Source of the DNA: Rhodamnia argentea | Taxonomy: Eukaryota > Streptophyta > Magnoliopsida > Myrtales > Myrtaceae | Length of the DNA: 64,000 nt | Assembly (NCBI RefSeq): GCF_020921035.1 | Contig: NC_063160.1 | Span: 14,783,095 to 14,847,094, forward strand | Reading direction: 5' to 3' | Shown: positions 34,507 through 46,000 of the stretch, in pieces | How positions within the stretch are numbered: the first letter of the stretch is position 1 | Layout of the letters: each line of letters starts with the position of its first letter | Program-made: the position numbers and the translations under genes | Notes under the pieces: model-generated | Database searches by the model: none | What the model was told of the DNA's origin: nothing | Seen by the model: the letters and a program-made list of their open reading frames with translations, nothing else

Positions 34507-37500
34507 ATGGGCCGAGCTCTAGCGCCTCTCCCGGCCAACCTCACCTTCCTCTCTCTCCTCCTCCTCTTCCTCCCTCTCGCCGCCCGGCTGCGGCCCCTCG
34601 AAGCGCTAGATTTCCAGCTCGGCCCCTTTGATCCCTCCTCCGACTACAAAACCTTGGAGGTCGTCTATCCGGCCACCATCGCCAACAAGGCCCTCCAGGT
34701 CACCCCCGACTCCGCAGGCAACTTCACCCTCCAGAACCAGTCCGGCAGGATCCTCTACAGGCAGGGCTTCAAGCTCTGGGACGGACCCTCCACGGCCCCC
34801 ACCAAGCTCGCCTCCTTCAACACCTCCTTCGTCATCAACATCTTCCGGGTCAACGGCAACAGCACCCCCGGCGAGGGCCTGGCCTTCATCGTCGCGCCGG
34901 ACCTGAACCTCCCGGCGGGGAGCTCCGGCGGCTACCTCGGGCTCACCAACGCCACCACCGACGGTCACGACAGCAACCGCCTCCTGGCCGTCGAGTTCGA
35001 CACCTTCAAGCAGGACTATGACCCGGACGCGAACCACATCGGCCTCGACATCAACTCGGTCCGGTCCAGCCAGAACGTCTCGCTGGCGGGCCTGGGCTTC
35101 CAGCTCGCTCCTAACGTTACCAAATTCTTCCACGTCTGGATCGACTACGATGGCGGCGGTAAGGTCCTGAAGGTCTACATGATCGACGAGGACGAATCCA
35201 CCCCGACGAAGCCCAAGCCGGCTTCTCCAATTATGAAGGCTAGCCTCGACACGAGCAAGGTGGTGAGCCAGAACTCCTACTTCGGCTTCGCCGCGTCGAC
35301 CGGGGGGAACGTGGAGCTCAACTGCGTGCTGAGTTGGAACCTGACGGTGGAGGACCTGCCGAAGGACGGGGACCTTCCGGCGGGGCTGGTGATCGGGCTG
35401 GCCGTCGGGATCCCGGCGGCGGCGGCAGTTCTGGTCGGGGCGGCCGTCTTGGGCTTCCGCGTGAGGCGGCGGAGGGCGGCGGCGAACGACCCGAACATAC
35501 TTGGGACGCTGAAGAGCTTGCCGGGGACGCCGAAGGAGTTCGAGTTCCGGGATCTGAAAAGGGCGACGGGGAACTTCGACGAGAGGAACAAGCTGGGGCA
35601 GGGAGGGTTCGGGGTGGTGTACAAGGGGGTGTTGGCGACGGAGAACCGGCAGGTGGCGGTGAAGAAGTTCTCGAGGGGCGACCTGAAGAGCAAGGACGAC
35701 TTCTTGGCGGAGCTCACCATCATCAACCGCCTGCGCCACCGGCATCTCGTCCCCTTGCTCGGTGAGTTTTGAAATTTTTGTTGAATTTCTCTTTTCTTTT
35801 TTTTCTCCATTCTTTTTTTTTATTACCTTTTTTTAAAAAAATTTAATGTTGCGTTTTTTTTTTTTCTTGAAAGTTGACAGAGCGCACGTTTCAAAAAACG
35901 ATGCTTTTTAATCAACGAAATATATGTTTTTGATTTTTTTTTTTTTTTTTTGGGGGGGTTAGTGACATTTGGAGAGGCTGATGGACTTTTCTTGAATGGT
36001 CAAACTAACTATGGCTGCTTGGTAAGATAGAATTAGATGATGTTCCATATGGCTTCCTGGAAAGTTCATTAACGTTGGAATTTTGGAAAAATTCGGAGGA
36101 AATTTGGTTTTAGGAAAATTCTCAAAGACACGTGGCATTATCTGATGATGCACGTTGCAAAAATCAGCAATCTTTTTTGAGTAATTATGAAGCAATATTA
36201 TGACCGTAAGAGCTTCCGATAGTTTGACTCTTGAAATCCCCGTCCTCGGTCCCCCCTCCCACCACCCTTTCTTTATTTATTTTCCTCTTTAAGCGAAATT
36301 GCACGCCAATTCGAGACTTTGGCACCCTAGCATAAAAAGTCAAAACATTATCTTTCAAAAAAAATTGCATAATTCTCCTTTTCGAAATAAGAGAAGACCG
36401 GATAAAACCATATAGTTCCGGAAAATTTGTCATTTGTCGCGACTATCAAGTCAATCGGGCATAACACGCACGACCGTACGGATCGACGTAGAAAATTATA
36501 ATCTCGTTAACGTCAAGATCGTTAAATCAAATTCGAAATAAAGGAATGTGAGAAGATGCTGCCCACCGATCTCGAAATTTTAGTCTAGTCTGCCAAATCA
36601 AACCTCGAGTTTTGGTGGGTGGTTTGGCAGAAATCTAATCCAAGAACGTGGTACGAGAAAAAAAGAAGGGTTTGACGGTCCAATGGGCACCATATATTAA
36701 TCCTAAAATTCGTCTTCTTCTTTGTCCTGAGCAAAGGCTGGTCACGAATCTTAGCACATGCACGGTCTGTCACATCTGACGCCATACTCGAACGTGCAAT
36801 AAAAAAATAATTTGGCGACGTACTTTGTAATGTCGGAAAATTCGTATTTTATCGTCGTATCCTTATCGATTAATCGTTTTTATCATGATGGGATGCGACA
36901 TAGTTTTCAATTGAAATTTGATGGAAAAAGTGTGCTGATCGACAGGATGGTGCCACAAGAAGGGGATGCTGCTCTTGGTCTATGACTTCATGCCGAACGG
37001 GAGCCTCGACAGCCACATCTTCTGCGGCCCGGAGAGGCAGACCCTTGGGTGGAGCCACCGCTACAAGATCGTCTCCGGCGTCGCCTCAGCCCTCCACTAC
37101 CTCCACGACGAGTACGACCAGAAGGTCGTCCACCGCGACCTCAAGGCCAGCAACGTCATGCTCGACTCCAACTTCAACGCCCGCCTCGGCGACTTCGGCC
37201 TCGCCCGCGCCATCGACAACGAGAAGACCTCCTACGCCGAGCTCGAGGAGGGCGTCCCTGGGACGGTCGGCTACATCGCCCCCGAGTGCCTCCACACAGG
37301 CAAGGCCACCCGGGAGTCCGACGTCTTCGGCTTCGGCGCGGTCATCCTCGAGGTGGTGTGCGGCCAGCGCCCGTGGAACAGGGCCGGGTTCGGCGGGTTC
37401 CAGTTCTTGGTGGACTGGGTGTGGTCGCTCCACCGCGAGGGGCGGATCCTGGAGGCAGTGGACGAGCGTCTGGGTGGGGACTACGCGGAGGAAGAGGCCC

Positions 37501-37778
37501 GGCGGTTGCTGCTCCTCGGGCTGGCTTGCTCCCACCCGACCGCGGCAGAGAGGCCCAAGACGCCGGCGATCGTGCAAATTCTCTCGGGGTCGGTGGACGC
37601 GCCGCGCGTCCCGCCGTTCAAGCCCGCGTTCGTTTGGCCCTCGGCGAGCCCGCTGATGGAAATCGGGGATACCACGGACGTGACGCCGATGACGTCGTCG
37701 CAGTTCGGGTCGGGCTGGACGCCGAGATACGCGAGTAAAGAAAGTGACGCAGGGTACAATAACAGCTCTCCTGTGTAG
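34507..37778 (+). CDS. L-type lectin-domain receptor-like kinase (LecRK, class S-like)
   Basis: Two exons, 34507-35761 and 36946-37778, join in phase (G|GA) to 695 residues. Order of parts: signal peptide (1-about 36); legume lectin domain (about 37-270) with the metal-binding stretch VEFDTFKQDYDPDANHIGLD; a membrane helix (about 294-316) followed by the stop-transfer RVRRRR; and a Ser/Thr kinase (about 355-625). The kinase has glycine loop GQGGFGVV, lysine in VAVKKF, HRDLKASN, DFG and GTVGYIAPE, so it looks active and of RD type. The C-terminal tail PPFKPAFVWPSASP recalls the LecRK-S.5 group. Such proteins sit in the plasma membrane and are linked to stress and immune sensing. The intron of about 1.18 kb inside the kinase is notable because most LecRK genes lack introns. 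Codon third positions are strongly G/C, unlike the neighbours. Confidence 0.9.
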
Positions 37779-38209
37779 AAGTAGAACTGCAACAGTTCTG
37801 CGGGAAAAAGAAAAGGTTTTTTTTGCTCCTTTTTAATTGTTTCCTCTGTATCATTTCCATTGGAGTGTAAATTTTACTTCTTTTTTGTTCGATTTACTAA
37901 TTTAGTTGTTTTTATTTGAGCGTCGTCTAAATGTTTTATCTATTTTTCTGTTAAATCACCTTTTGCTTCTTCAATTGGAAAGGAGGAGGTGTACATACGA
38001 TCTGTAATGATAAATGGCGTCAGATTCTGATCTTCAACATCAAGCATTTTCTTCCCTTTAGTAATTCGTGCTACATGAGTCGCGAATGTGGCCCGTTTGT
38101 TAGCTTTCGTGCTTTGGTGGGTCTCCGAGGTCCTTTCGACTACCTATGTTGTGTTGGCGGTTATATCTGCAGCTAATGAAATCGCCCGCGAGCATAGATA
38201 TGATTAAAA
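37779..38209 (+). other. 3' flank of the receptor kinase
   Basis: Probably its 3' untranslated region, with T-rich sequence after 37810. Nothing else is recognised. Confidence 0.35.
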
Positions 38210-39115
38210 TTGGGCACACACGACCCTAAGAGCTTCGCCGGCCCACATGTTCTTGGAAATCCTCAGGTTTCTTTCTGAAATCTTCGTAGACCATGGGGCT
38301 GTAGAGTCGTGGGTGCTTAGGACTGACAAGCTCCGGGGGGCGCTTTGACAGCTTCCCTGCTTCGGTCCTAATAGGAATGTTGCGATCGACACCCGAGCCA
38401 TGGCCTCCTTGCACAGCACGCGGGGCTTCACGTTGCACCACCTCCCGTTGCTCCATATCTGCAGTCCAATAGTGAACATCGACAGACAAAATATCGGTCA
38501 AATCTTGTAGGTATGAAGAAATATTGCGCTTTGATCTCCTGTGACAATTTTGTGTTCTGCAAACGACTAAAGAGCTTGGACACGCTTGAGAGTAGCGGAC
38601 TATTCAAAGTTGCCTTAAGAAACCATAACAACAGGACGGTGAGCAGGCTTTTGAAACAAACTACAGCCGAATTTGCCCAACCGTGCCAAGGGTCGAGGGC
38701 CAGAAACGAGCCGGAGGAGTCCATCACATCGAGACTGCTCACATTGTCGTCGTCCTGAAGGTTGGAGAGTAATCCTGAGTCTGTATGCACTTGACTCCTG
38801 AAGAGCCAAGAGCCTCAGGAGAGAAGTTGGCACTTGCTCATCCTGAGTTGGCAAGTTCATTTCTTGAATGGCTCACCACCTAATCCCACTGTCTATGCTA
38901 GTTGTGCTGCTATGTCCAGGACTAGGTTTTGTAATGCTCGTGGCATAGCTCTCCATTGTCTCTCTACAAGATTAGAGGAACCATGTACATTGACAGTACA
39001 TTGGATTAAAGCAGAACATTACAAGTCAAAGGTTGGATCATGCAGAGATCTCACTACTGCCTTCATCTCTGCCCTCAGCTTCAATGGGATCTTGTGGTTC
39101 ACAATCTTGGGTATT
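38210..39115 (-). pseudogene. Decayed copy of the adjacent DAO dioxygenase gene
   Basis: Minus-strand pieces match the intact DAO gene next door in order. An exon 1 scrap at about 39110-39040 reads IVNHKIPLKLRAEMKAVVRS. Exon 2 (about 38960-38700) holds RALQNLVLDIAAQLA, a stop, and HTDSGLLSNLQDDDNV. Exon 3 (about 38460-38210) holds IWSNGRWCNVKPRVLCKE, SIATFLLGP, HPRLYSPMVYEDFRK and WAGEALRVV. Exon 2 has in-frame stops, exon 3 changes frame at least twice, and the start and most of exon 1 are missing. The second iron-binding histidine, present in the intact copy as NVRHRV, is proline here (NVKPRV). The piece cannot make the enzyme. Confidence 0.85.
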
Positions 39116-39696
39116 AGCTCTGAAGTTCTCATAAGGCCACAAGACCCTGATGAAAGTATCAATCGACAAATATGGTCGTTTTGCCTCGACAGAACTTGTT
39201 TTTCTTCTCAAACATGAAAAGAGATTGCCGGTGATTACTAATATCTTCGGGCTCTTAGTTAAAGATAAGTCGGGCGAAAATTTTCTCTAAACTTGTTCCG
39301 CTGCCAACGTGACAGACGCGGTTCGACGAAAGACACGTGAGATTAACGTTGTCTTAAACGGTTCTAGTGAACCACTTTTCGAAAATGTGATTGAACCAGT
39401 ATATCTGATTTCGTTCTTGGAAGCAACAGAAACGAAGATGCAGCAGAAAGAGAGACAGCTAATCTATCTGAGAGCAAAGCAACTTGTCATTCTACTTTTC
39501 GATTGGCATAATGTTGCGTATGCAAGTAAAAGGCTACAGGTGAAGTTAAGATTGCCTTCAATTAGAAATGTTCCTCAAGAATGGTGAAGCTGATAGCATT
39601 CATTGACATGAATTCCTTCTTATCAGTGGGGACCTTTGCAATTTATTGACATGGCATCATTTCACCGTAAACTTTCAGCAGCTCCGGCACATCTGC

Positions 39697-41623
39697 TCAG
39701 GATAGAGCACGCACAAGCGCAAGAGCTTCACCTGCCTGAAGTTTCTTGGAGAACCTTAGTTTCCTGAAATCCTCATAAGTAATAGGAGCAAAGAGAAGCG
39801 GGTGCTCGGAGTCCACAAATTCTCGAGGTGGTTCAACAACTTCCTCCCTCGGTCCCAGAAGAAAAGTAGCAATTGACACTCGGATCGTCGCTTCTTTGCA
39901 CTGAACTCGGTGCCTTACGTTGCACCACCTTCCATTGCTCCATATCTAACAACACATGAACATCAAATGAAAAATCTGAGAAAATCTATGAAAGAAAATT
40001 GCACTTCAACCTCATTTGCTATGGTTACATAATACGACATTACATCTCATATTGGAATAACCTGAATATAAGTTCCAGTAATCGGTGCTTATGACTTCAC
40101 TTCACAGGTTTATCTAAACATCTGATTATCGAGTTTCTGAGACCTGTTATTCGCTCTAATTTAGACCTACATACAAAAAACCATAGAAATAGGGGATAAA
40201 GGGCTTTTTTATGAGGGAACATGATGTTCTCGTTTCCTCCAATCTGGCCAACGCAATGGGGGGACCCTCGAATTTTGCCAATTCTTTGTCTTTTTTTTCT
40301 TCTTTTTGAGATCTTCGATGGAATCATCAAAGAAATGATGAAGTGCTTACCTTTGCCATATCTCCTAGATTGACGAGGAATGTACCAGTCCAGGGATCAA
40401 CTGGAATGAACGCGCCGGATGAGTCCATCACTTCGAGACCACCAACGTTCTCGTCATCTTGAAGAATGGTCAGGAATCCGGAGTCGGTGTGTATTTGGAC
40501 CCCTGAAGACCCAATAGTTTCAGGAGTGAAATTGTATTTGTTGATCCTGAACTGGCAGGGCCATTCCATGAACAATTTACTGTCTAGTTCCATGCTTCCA
40601 GCCAGCTTTGCCCCGATGTCCATGATGAGTTCATGTATTGCTTGGGCATACTTCTCTATTATTTCTCTAAAAAAGAAGGGTTTAAATAAAAATATAAGAA
40701 AGAAACCACTGTTCAGACAGATTGACATAAGCATACATCGATTTACCATTTTCTGTAAATAAGCTGTAAAACCATCTAAATAGCACCATCACTGAGAATT
40801 GAGATAATATGAATAGCAACCCATCCTACCAAATTACCAAAGAAAACGATATGATGTCTATGACTAGCCCATGACTTTATCATAAATCCAGCCTGTCAAT
40901 GCCGATTTCGAAACATTATTTTGTCCGATGACTCCAGATTAAGCCCTGATGGCAACCAACTTGATGGACATGACTATAAAAACCATCCTCATCTACAATC
41001 AAGAAACTAATGAGAATTGTTATCCTGAGTCCTAGAGACCATCCACAATTGTCATGAGTCCTAGAGATCACCTGACGCTTTAATGTCGAGATGAGCCAGC
41101 ACAAGCAATCAGTTACACTACCAGAACCAGCAGCATATGCTATCATCTCTACACAAGTTGAATCAATGTGAAAGGCATTCAAGAAAAATACCAACTTTTC
41201 AGTCCACTTCGGCTAAAGACAGAGAGAGAGGGAGTCAATCAACTTCTTACAACCGAAATGGGGAAGGGGTGTAGAGTACGAGGAAGGGCACCTCTGGTGA
41301 GGGGATGCATCCAATTGAGAACAAAACGCTTGGACAGCTTGAGGTGAGCCCATGTCATAGAGTCCCAGAGCCTCATACAGAGGATTCTTCTCACTGGGTG
41401 CCATGTACCCACTTCCCGTTATCACGTCTGAGTTCCTCTTCTTGATATCAGAGGGAAGATCAAGCAAAGACCTCACTACTGCCTTCATCTCTGACATCAG
41501 CTCCAGTGGAATCTTGTGGTTTACTATCCTGAAGCAACCCCAAACCTCACATGCCTCTCTCAGCTTCTGATATTGCCCTGGAAAATCCTGAATGTCTATT
41601 GCAGGAACCCGTCCCTCCACCAT
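39697..41623 (-). CDS. DAO1: 2-oxoglutarate-dependent dioxygenase, DAO-like (auxin oxidation)
   Basis: Three exons: 41623-41292, 40666-40351 and 39945-39697. They join in phase to 298 residues, close to the length of Arabidopsis DAO1. Family signs: N-terminal VPAIDIQDF; ACEVWGCFRIVNHKIP; YEALGLYDMGSPQAV; iron ligands H170 and D172 in VQIHTDSGFLT, and H228 in CNVRHRVQCKE; and the 2-oxoglutarate-binding R238-x-S240 in IRVSIATF. DAO enzymes use iron, oxygen and 2-oxoglutarate to oxidise indole-3-acetic acid or its amino-acid conjugates, lowering active auxin in the cytosol. The function is inferred from similarity. The frame is open upstream, but MVEGRVPAIDI fits the family start. A broken tandem copy lies just downstream. 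The gene symbol rests on recognition of the family, so a DAO2-type paralogue is possible. Confidence 0.9.
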
Positions 41624-41630
41624 TTTTCCC

Positions 41631-41650
41631 CCCTCTCTCTCTCTCTCTCT
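41631..41650. repeat. (CT)n tract in the DAO 5' leader
   Basis: A run of CT dinucleotides on +, read as GA repeats in the DAO transcript just before its start codon. Confidence 0.85.
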
Positions 41651-41714
41651 GCTTTCTCTCACAACCAAAAGGGATCTTCTTCCTTTCGCTGTGAAAGACT
41701 TCTCTTTTCGAATC

Positions 41715-41724
41715 CTCATTATTT
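41715..41724 (-). promoter_or_regulatory. Likely TATA box of the DAO gene
   Basis: The minus strand reads TTTAAATAATG about 95 bp before the start codon, with the GA-rich leader between. Position and sequence fit a TATA element; no experiment supports it. Confidence 0.4.
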
Positions 41725-43096
41725 AAAGGGTTGGAATTGAATTGAACCCAGATGGGTGATTTGGGAAATTCGACACGGTTCTTGTTTGTCTGCCATTTCG
41801 GATGACATGTGGGTCCCATCTCCTGAACCTTGATTTGTGTTCATGCAGCCAGTAGGACCCGCTTGCTAGGGCTAGGAGGGGCCGTGATTGAGACTCATTT
41901 ACTATTTAAGGCATTCGTGGACAAGTTTCTGCGTTTCTTAAGGGAAATTGCATTGGCACGGGAGGCTAATTTCAGTCTCGCGACGCCCATATTGCCTCCA
42001 TGACTTCATCGCGTTCGTCATCCAATAGGAAAGTTTGGCTCAAGTCGCGTTCTTGAGGACGCGAGTGGGCGTGGCGTGTGCGTTTCGTTCTCTCAGAAAT
42101 GAAGGGCCGAAAGCCTGGCCGGTGATGTTTTGCCCAGTTGCTTCTGTAATTTCTAGTGTCTTGCCACCACGCGTGATCTTTGATTTAAGAAAGCTACTGA
42201 AGTGATTGGTAGGTTGCTTTTCTTGAGTGTGTTGGAGCAGCAACATAATGCATGAACGTGAGCGGCTCAAGGGTTCGTGCCTATTCAGAAACATTTCGGC
42301 CTACACCAGTTAGAACCAGTTACAAGGAAGAAATAACGATAGCCCATCAAAACAAGAGCAGGTCTCATCAAGATAACAGATGCCAGCTTGTATGAGAGCA
42401 CGAACCAAGATGAAAAATGCAATCCCTGTTCTAATACACAACATCATCGCAGAGAACCTGTTCAGAGGTCTGAGAATCTTGTGAAAATGAATAACATGAT
42501 TGCCAAAGCATGCCACGAGAACATTTGATGCATTCATTAAATTCTACACTTGGAAACTTGCTCTGAGTACTAATAAATCGCTGTCTTACAGAACTGAACC
42601 TCGTAATGTGGATGAAGTATGTGTGAACAAGCGTAGGCATGCTACGTATGCCCCCATCACGTCAATATAAGCTGATTAGCTTTCAGGAAATCAACAGTTT
42701 TTGACAATTTCGCCATTGCATAAAAAACAGAAGCAATCTTACAATCAACACCATTCTCTCTGACAATAAATACATTGGTGGTCTCACCATCCTGAAGTAC
42801 AAAATTTTCACCAACTAAATTCTACAGACAACCAGCTAGCTTCTAGATATCCAATTGGCAAATGTAATAAATATATACACGATATTCTTGACTATACAGA
42901 TTATCTTTAGGCCAGTCAAAAGTCACCAGGGTTGGGGCCAGAATTGCTGTGAGATGGTTTGGCGGGAGGCAGTCAGTTTAACCGGTCACTGAGCGGGGCT
43001 GAAAGCCAACAAATTAACCTTCCAGTGGCTCATAATCAATATCTGACTTGCAGGATAGGTTGTTCCGCATGCTATTCTTACAACCATCACAAAACA
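41725..43096 (-). other. DAO promoter and kinesin 3' flank
   Basis: The two genes point the same way, so the kinesin 3' untranslated region (probably near 42650-43096) runs into the DAO upstream region. I see no gene here. The short frames on both strands have no known domain. Confidence 0.4.
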
Positions 43097-46000
43097 CTAC
43101 AAGGAATGACGACCATCAGTCCGTTCTCTCACAGGTCGTTCATCTTGAATCTCTTCGAGATCTTCAGAATCTCCTTTCTTCCCAGCTTGCTCCTTCCAGT
43201 AGGCAACCAGTTTTTTCAAACGGATGACCTCTTTTGACGAGACATTCTTGCTTGGGTCATTCACAATTGACCGAACTCTTGATGCATACCTGAACACGCA
43301 TATTTTAGGAACATTGTTAGACTTTTTTTTTTTTGTCAGGATTTTTTAGATAACTTAAAAAGGGAAAACAACAAACCAAGAGCCAGTAGAGAAGTAGCAG
43401 CCAACAAGTCTTTGGCCAACAGTCTATACACAGGTATTGGAAACAATCTAACAATACATTGCAATCGTGATCACCAATTTTGGCTCAAGAATTTACGCCT
43501 AACAGTTGCATACACCACCCAGCTCTTACTAGAAAGGACAATCTGGTAAATGATTATTTCATAAGTAAGCAATCATCTAAAGAGAGCGAAAAAGCACATA
43601 GTGAAATATAAAGACTTACATCAAAGAATTGTAAGTCTCATCCAAATTTGACTCGGCAGGAGATACATTGACGAACATAAGCGTCTTCGCATTACCCCCA
43701 AGTGAATCGCTCATTAACATTGTCAGCTTATGATTCCTATATGGTATGTGCTGACTAGACGAAGATAAAGCACTGATAACATCCCCAAGAGCAGAAAGTG
43801 ACTTATTGATACTTTGAGCCTCCTTAAGTTGACTTCCCGAAGAGCCTGACTTCTTAATTCTTTCTGACCCAGCAAGGTCAACAAAGCTAAGCTGCAGAAG
43901 ATTCGCAGTGTCACTTTATAATATTTACAATTATTAAAACCCAAACTCAGATCCAAAAGACAAAGGAGTAAAACTCCCAAGTTTCGCAAAAAGGACTTGA
44001 CATTGCACAAGTAAACACCATACATACAAAGATGATAAATTATTGCGATACCTTTCCTCGTGCAACATATTGAGTTTGTAAGTTGGTACTTTCAATGACA
44101 ATCGAAAGTATCAGATGAGATCTGGAACTCTCTTCATTCATTTGTGTCCCAGAAGTATGCCTCCGTTCAGATCCCCTCTGAATTATGCTCCTCAGTTCGT
44201 CAATTGTTGAGATTGATACAATCGTGACATTATCAACGGACACCATGCCCTGCAAATTAGAAGTACCAAAATTACCACTAACTCCATTAAAAGATAACCA
44301 ATTAACCAACCAAATCCAGTTATTTTTCACTTGCCTTCGAGTCTTTCTTTATGTCCAATTTCAAGCGCTTGGCATTCTTTGGAAGTAGAAGATCCACGAG
44401 CGTATCTTGATACAACTCTACCATGTAGGCCTATAAATTGGCATTGACATCATATAAAGTATTTGAGGACTAGGGCCACTAGTGAATCATCACTTGAACA
44501 TATGATATATTCTCAAGATTCAACAAGTCGCATGTTCCCACAAGAAGCAAAATCAATAGAACTTAGGTTTGACTGCTTGAGCAGCATTCCTAAATGTACC
44601 TTCAATGAAAACGAGAATTTGTTGCTATCACGCTTTAAGATTTTGAAAAGTTCTGTAGTAGCCCGAGGAGTGAGACCAGGATTGCTGTCAGATCCATAAA
44701 TTGTGAAAGTCTTTCCTGAACCAGTTTGACCATATGCAAATATGCATACATTGTACCCATCTACCGCAGATTGAACCAAATACTGCAACATAGGAAATAG
44801 GTTAAGCATACATATATCTTACTAAATAGCATAGCTCCATACATACACATATTTCAACAAATACACTAGCATCAAGACTTACTTTTGTGTCCTCAAACAC
44901 CTCTTCTTGCAACGCCATGCCATCAAATACTCGATCATATATGTGTTGCTTTGCTTTATCATCTTTCCACGAATGTTCAACGGTGAACTCATCCACATTT
45001 GTGAGCACATCTTTTTCTTTTTCAATGATCTCTTTCTCATTTAGAGGTCTCAATCGACAATATACTCTGACCTTGCCTTTCATATCTGAGGCATTCCAAA
45101 ACCAATTATGCACACATGAATAATAAAGTTGCAAGACTTTCATTAATAAAAAAACTATTTAATGACCTTCAAGCCAAACTGAGAAGGTTTAGTAGGCAAA
45201 CAAACCTTCTATGGTGTTAAAATACCGTTTCCTCAAAGTTTGTTCTTCTTTATAAAGGACCTCCAGCTCAGCTAATTGAGCCCCTTGCATTTTCAAGATG
45301 GCAGCTGTTTGCTCATTCTTTCTATCAATATCCTGGAAGATGGAGCGTCATTGTAAATAATAAATCTCTTTTCAACTCAATGACACAAGAAATAAGTTAT
45401 ATCGGAAAGAAACGAACATAAAAAGTGTAAGATTTGATGGGACCACAGCCAACTGCTCTAAAAGCTTAAGCTGATAGAAGAAGGCATGGTTTAATATTTA
45501 TATATTCCAACACTCCCCCTCACGCTTAGTCTGGTCTTTTTTGCCTAGTACTAAGCGTGGAAATATTCATTTGGGGAGGCAAATAGGGGCCTGGAAAGAT
45601 TTGAACTCGGGACCACCTGCTCTGATACCATGTAAGATTTGATGGGACCACGCCTAACTGCTCTAAAAGCTTAAGGCGATAGAAGAAGGCATGGTTTAAT
45701 ATTTATATATTCCAACAAAAAGTAGCCGGGGAAAAATAGTACTCGTGATAAACGATCGAGTGAAGATTAATTACCTCTTTCATCTCTCTCAGTTCCTCGA
45801 GTTCCTTTAGATTATTCTGTAAGGCAGCTAGCTCTGTGTTTCTATTTGAAAGAGCTGCCTCATATGTAGACAAATCTCTTGCAGCCACTTCCAATTTCTT
45901 TTCAAGTTCAGACACTCTAAGCTTCAAGGACTTCCTTTCTTGTTCAAAGCTTCTCTTAAGAATTTCCGTCTGCATTTGCAGGAACTAGTCAAGACATCTT

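Larger units (their letters stand above)
45426..45717 (-). mobile_element. Complete 292-bp LTR retrotransposon (SMART-like) in a KCBP intron
   Basis: Two 87-bp direct repeats (45426-45512 and 45631-45717) each run TGTAAG...CCAACA on + and differ at few positions. They enclose 118 bp. Read on the minus strand, the first LTR is followed at once by TGGTATCAGAGCAGG, a primer-binding site complementary to initiator methionine tRNA. The second LTR is preceded by a GAGGGGGAG polypurine tract. The insertion is flanked by AAAAG on both sides (45421-45425, 45718-45722), a perfect 5-bp target duplication. There is no coding capacity, so it must be moved by another element. Size and layout match SMART elements, tiny LTR retrotransposons described first in grasses. 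Confidence 0.9.

Noticed and set aside
34606..35745. 379-codon open frame on the minus strand
   Set aside because: It is the antisense shadow of the GC-rich lectin kinase exon; composition is V/E/R/G-biased and no domain is visible.
36982..37738. Two further long frames on + across the kinase exon
   Set aside because: Ser/Thr/Ala-rich and Arg/Pro-rich translations typical of shifted frames over GC-rich coding sequence; the true frame gives the complete kinase.
45600..45630. A tRNA gene (TGGTATCAGAGC-type sequence on minus)
   Set aside because: It is the short primer-binding site of the small LTR element; no cloverleaf follows.
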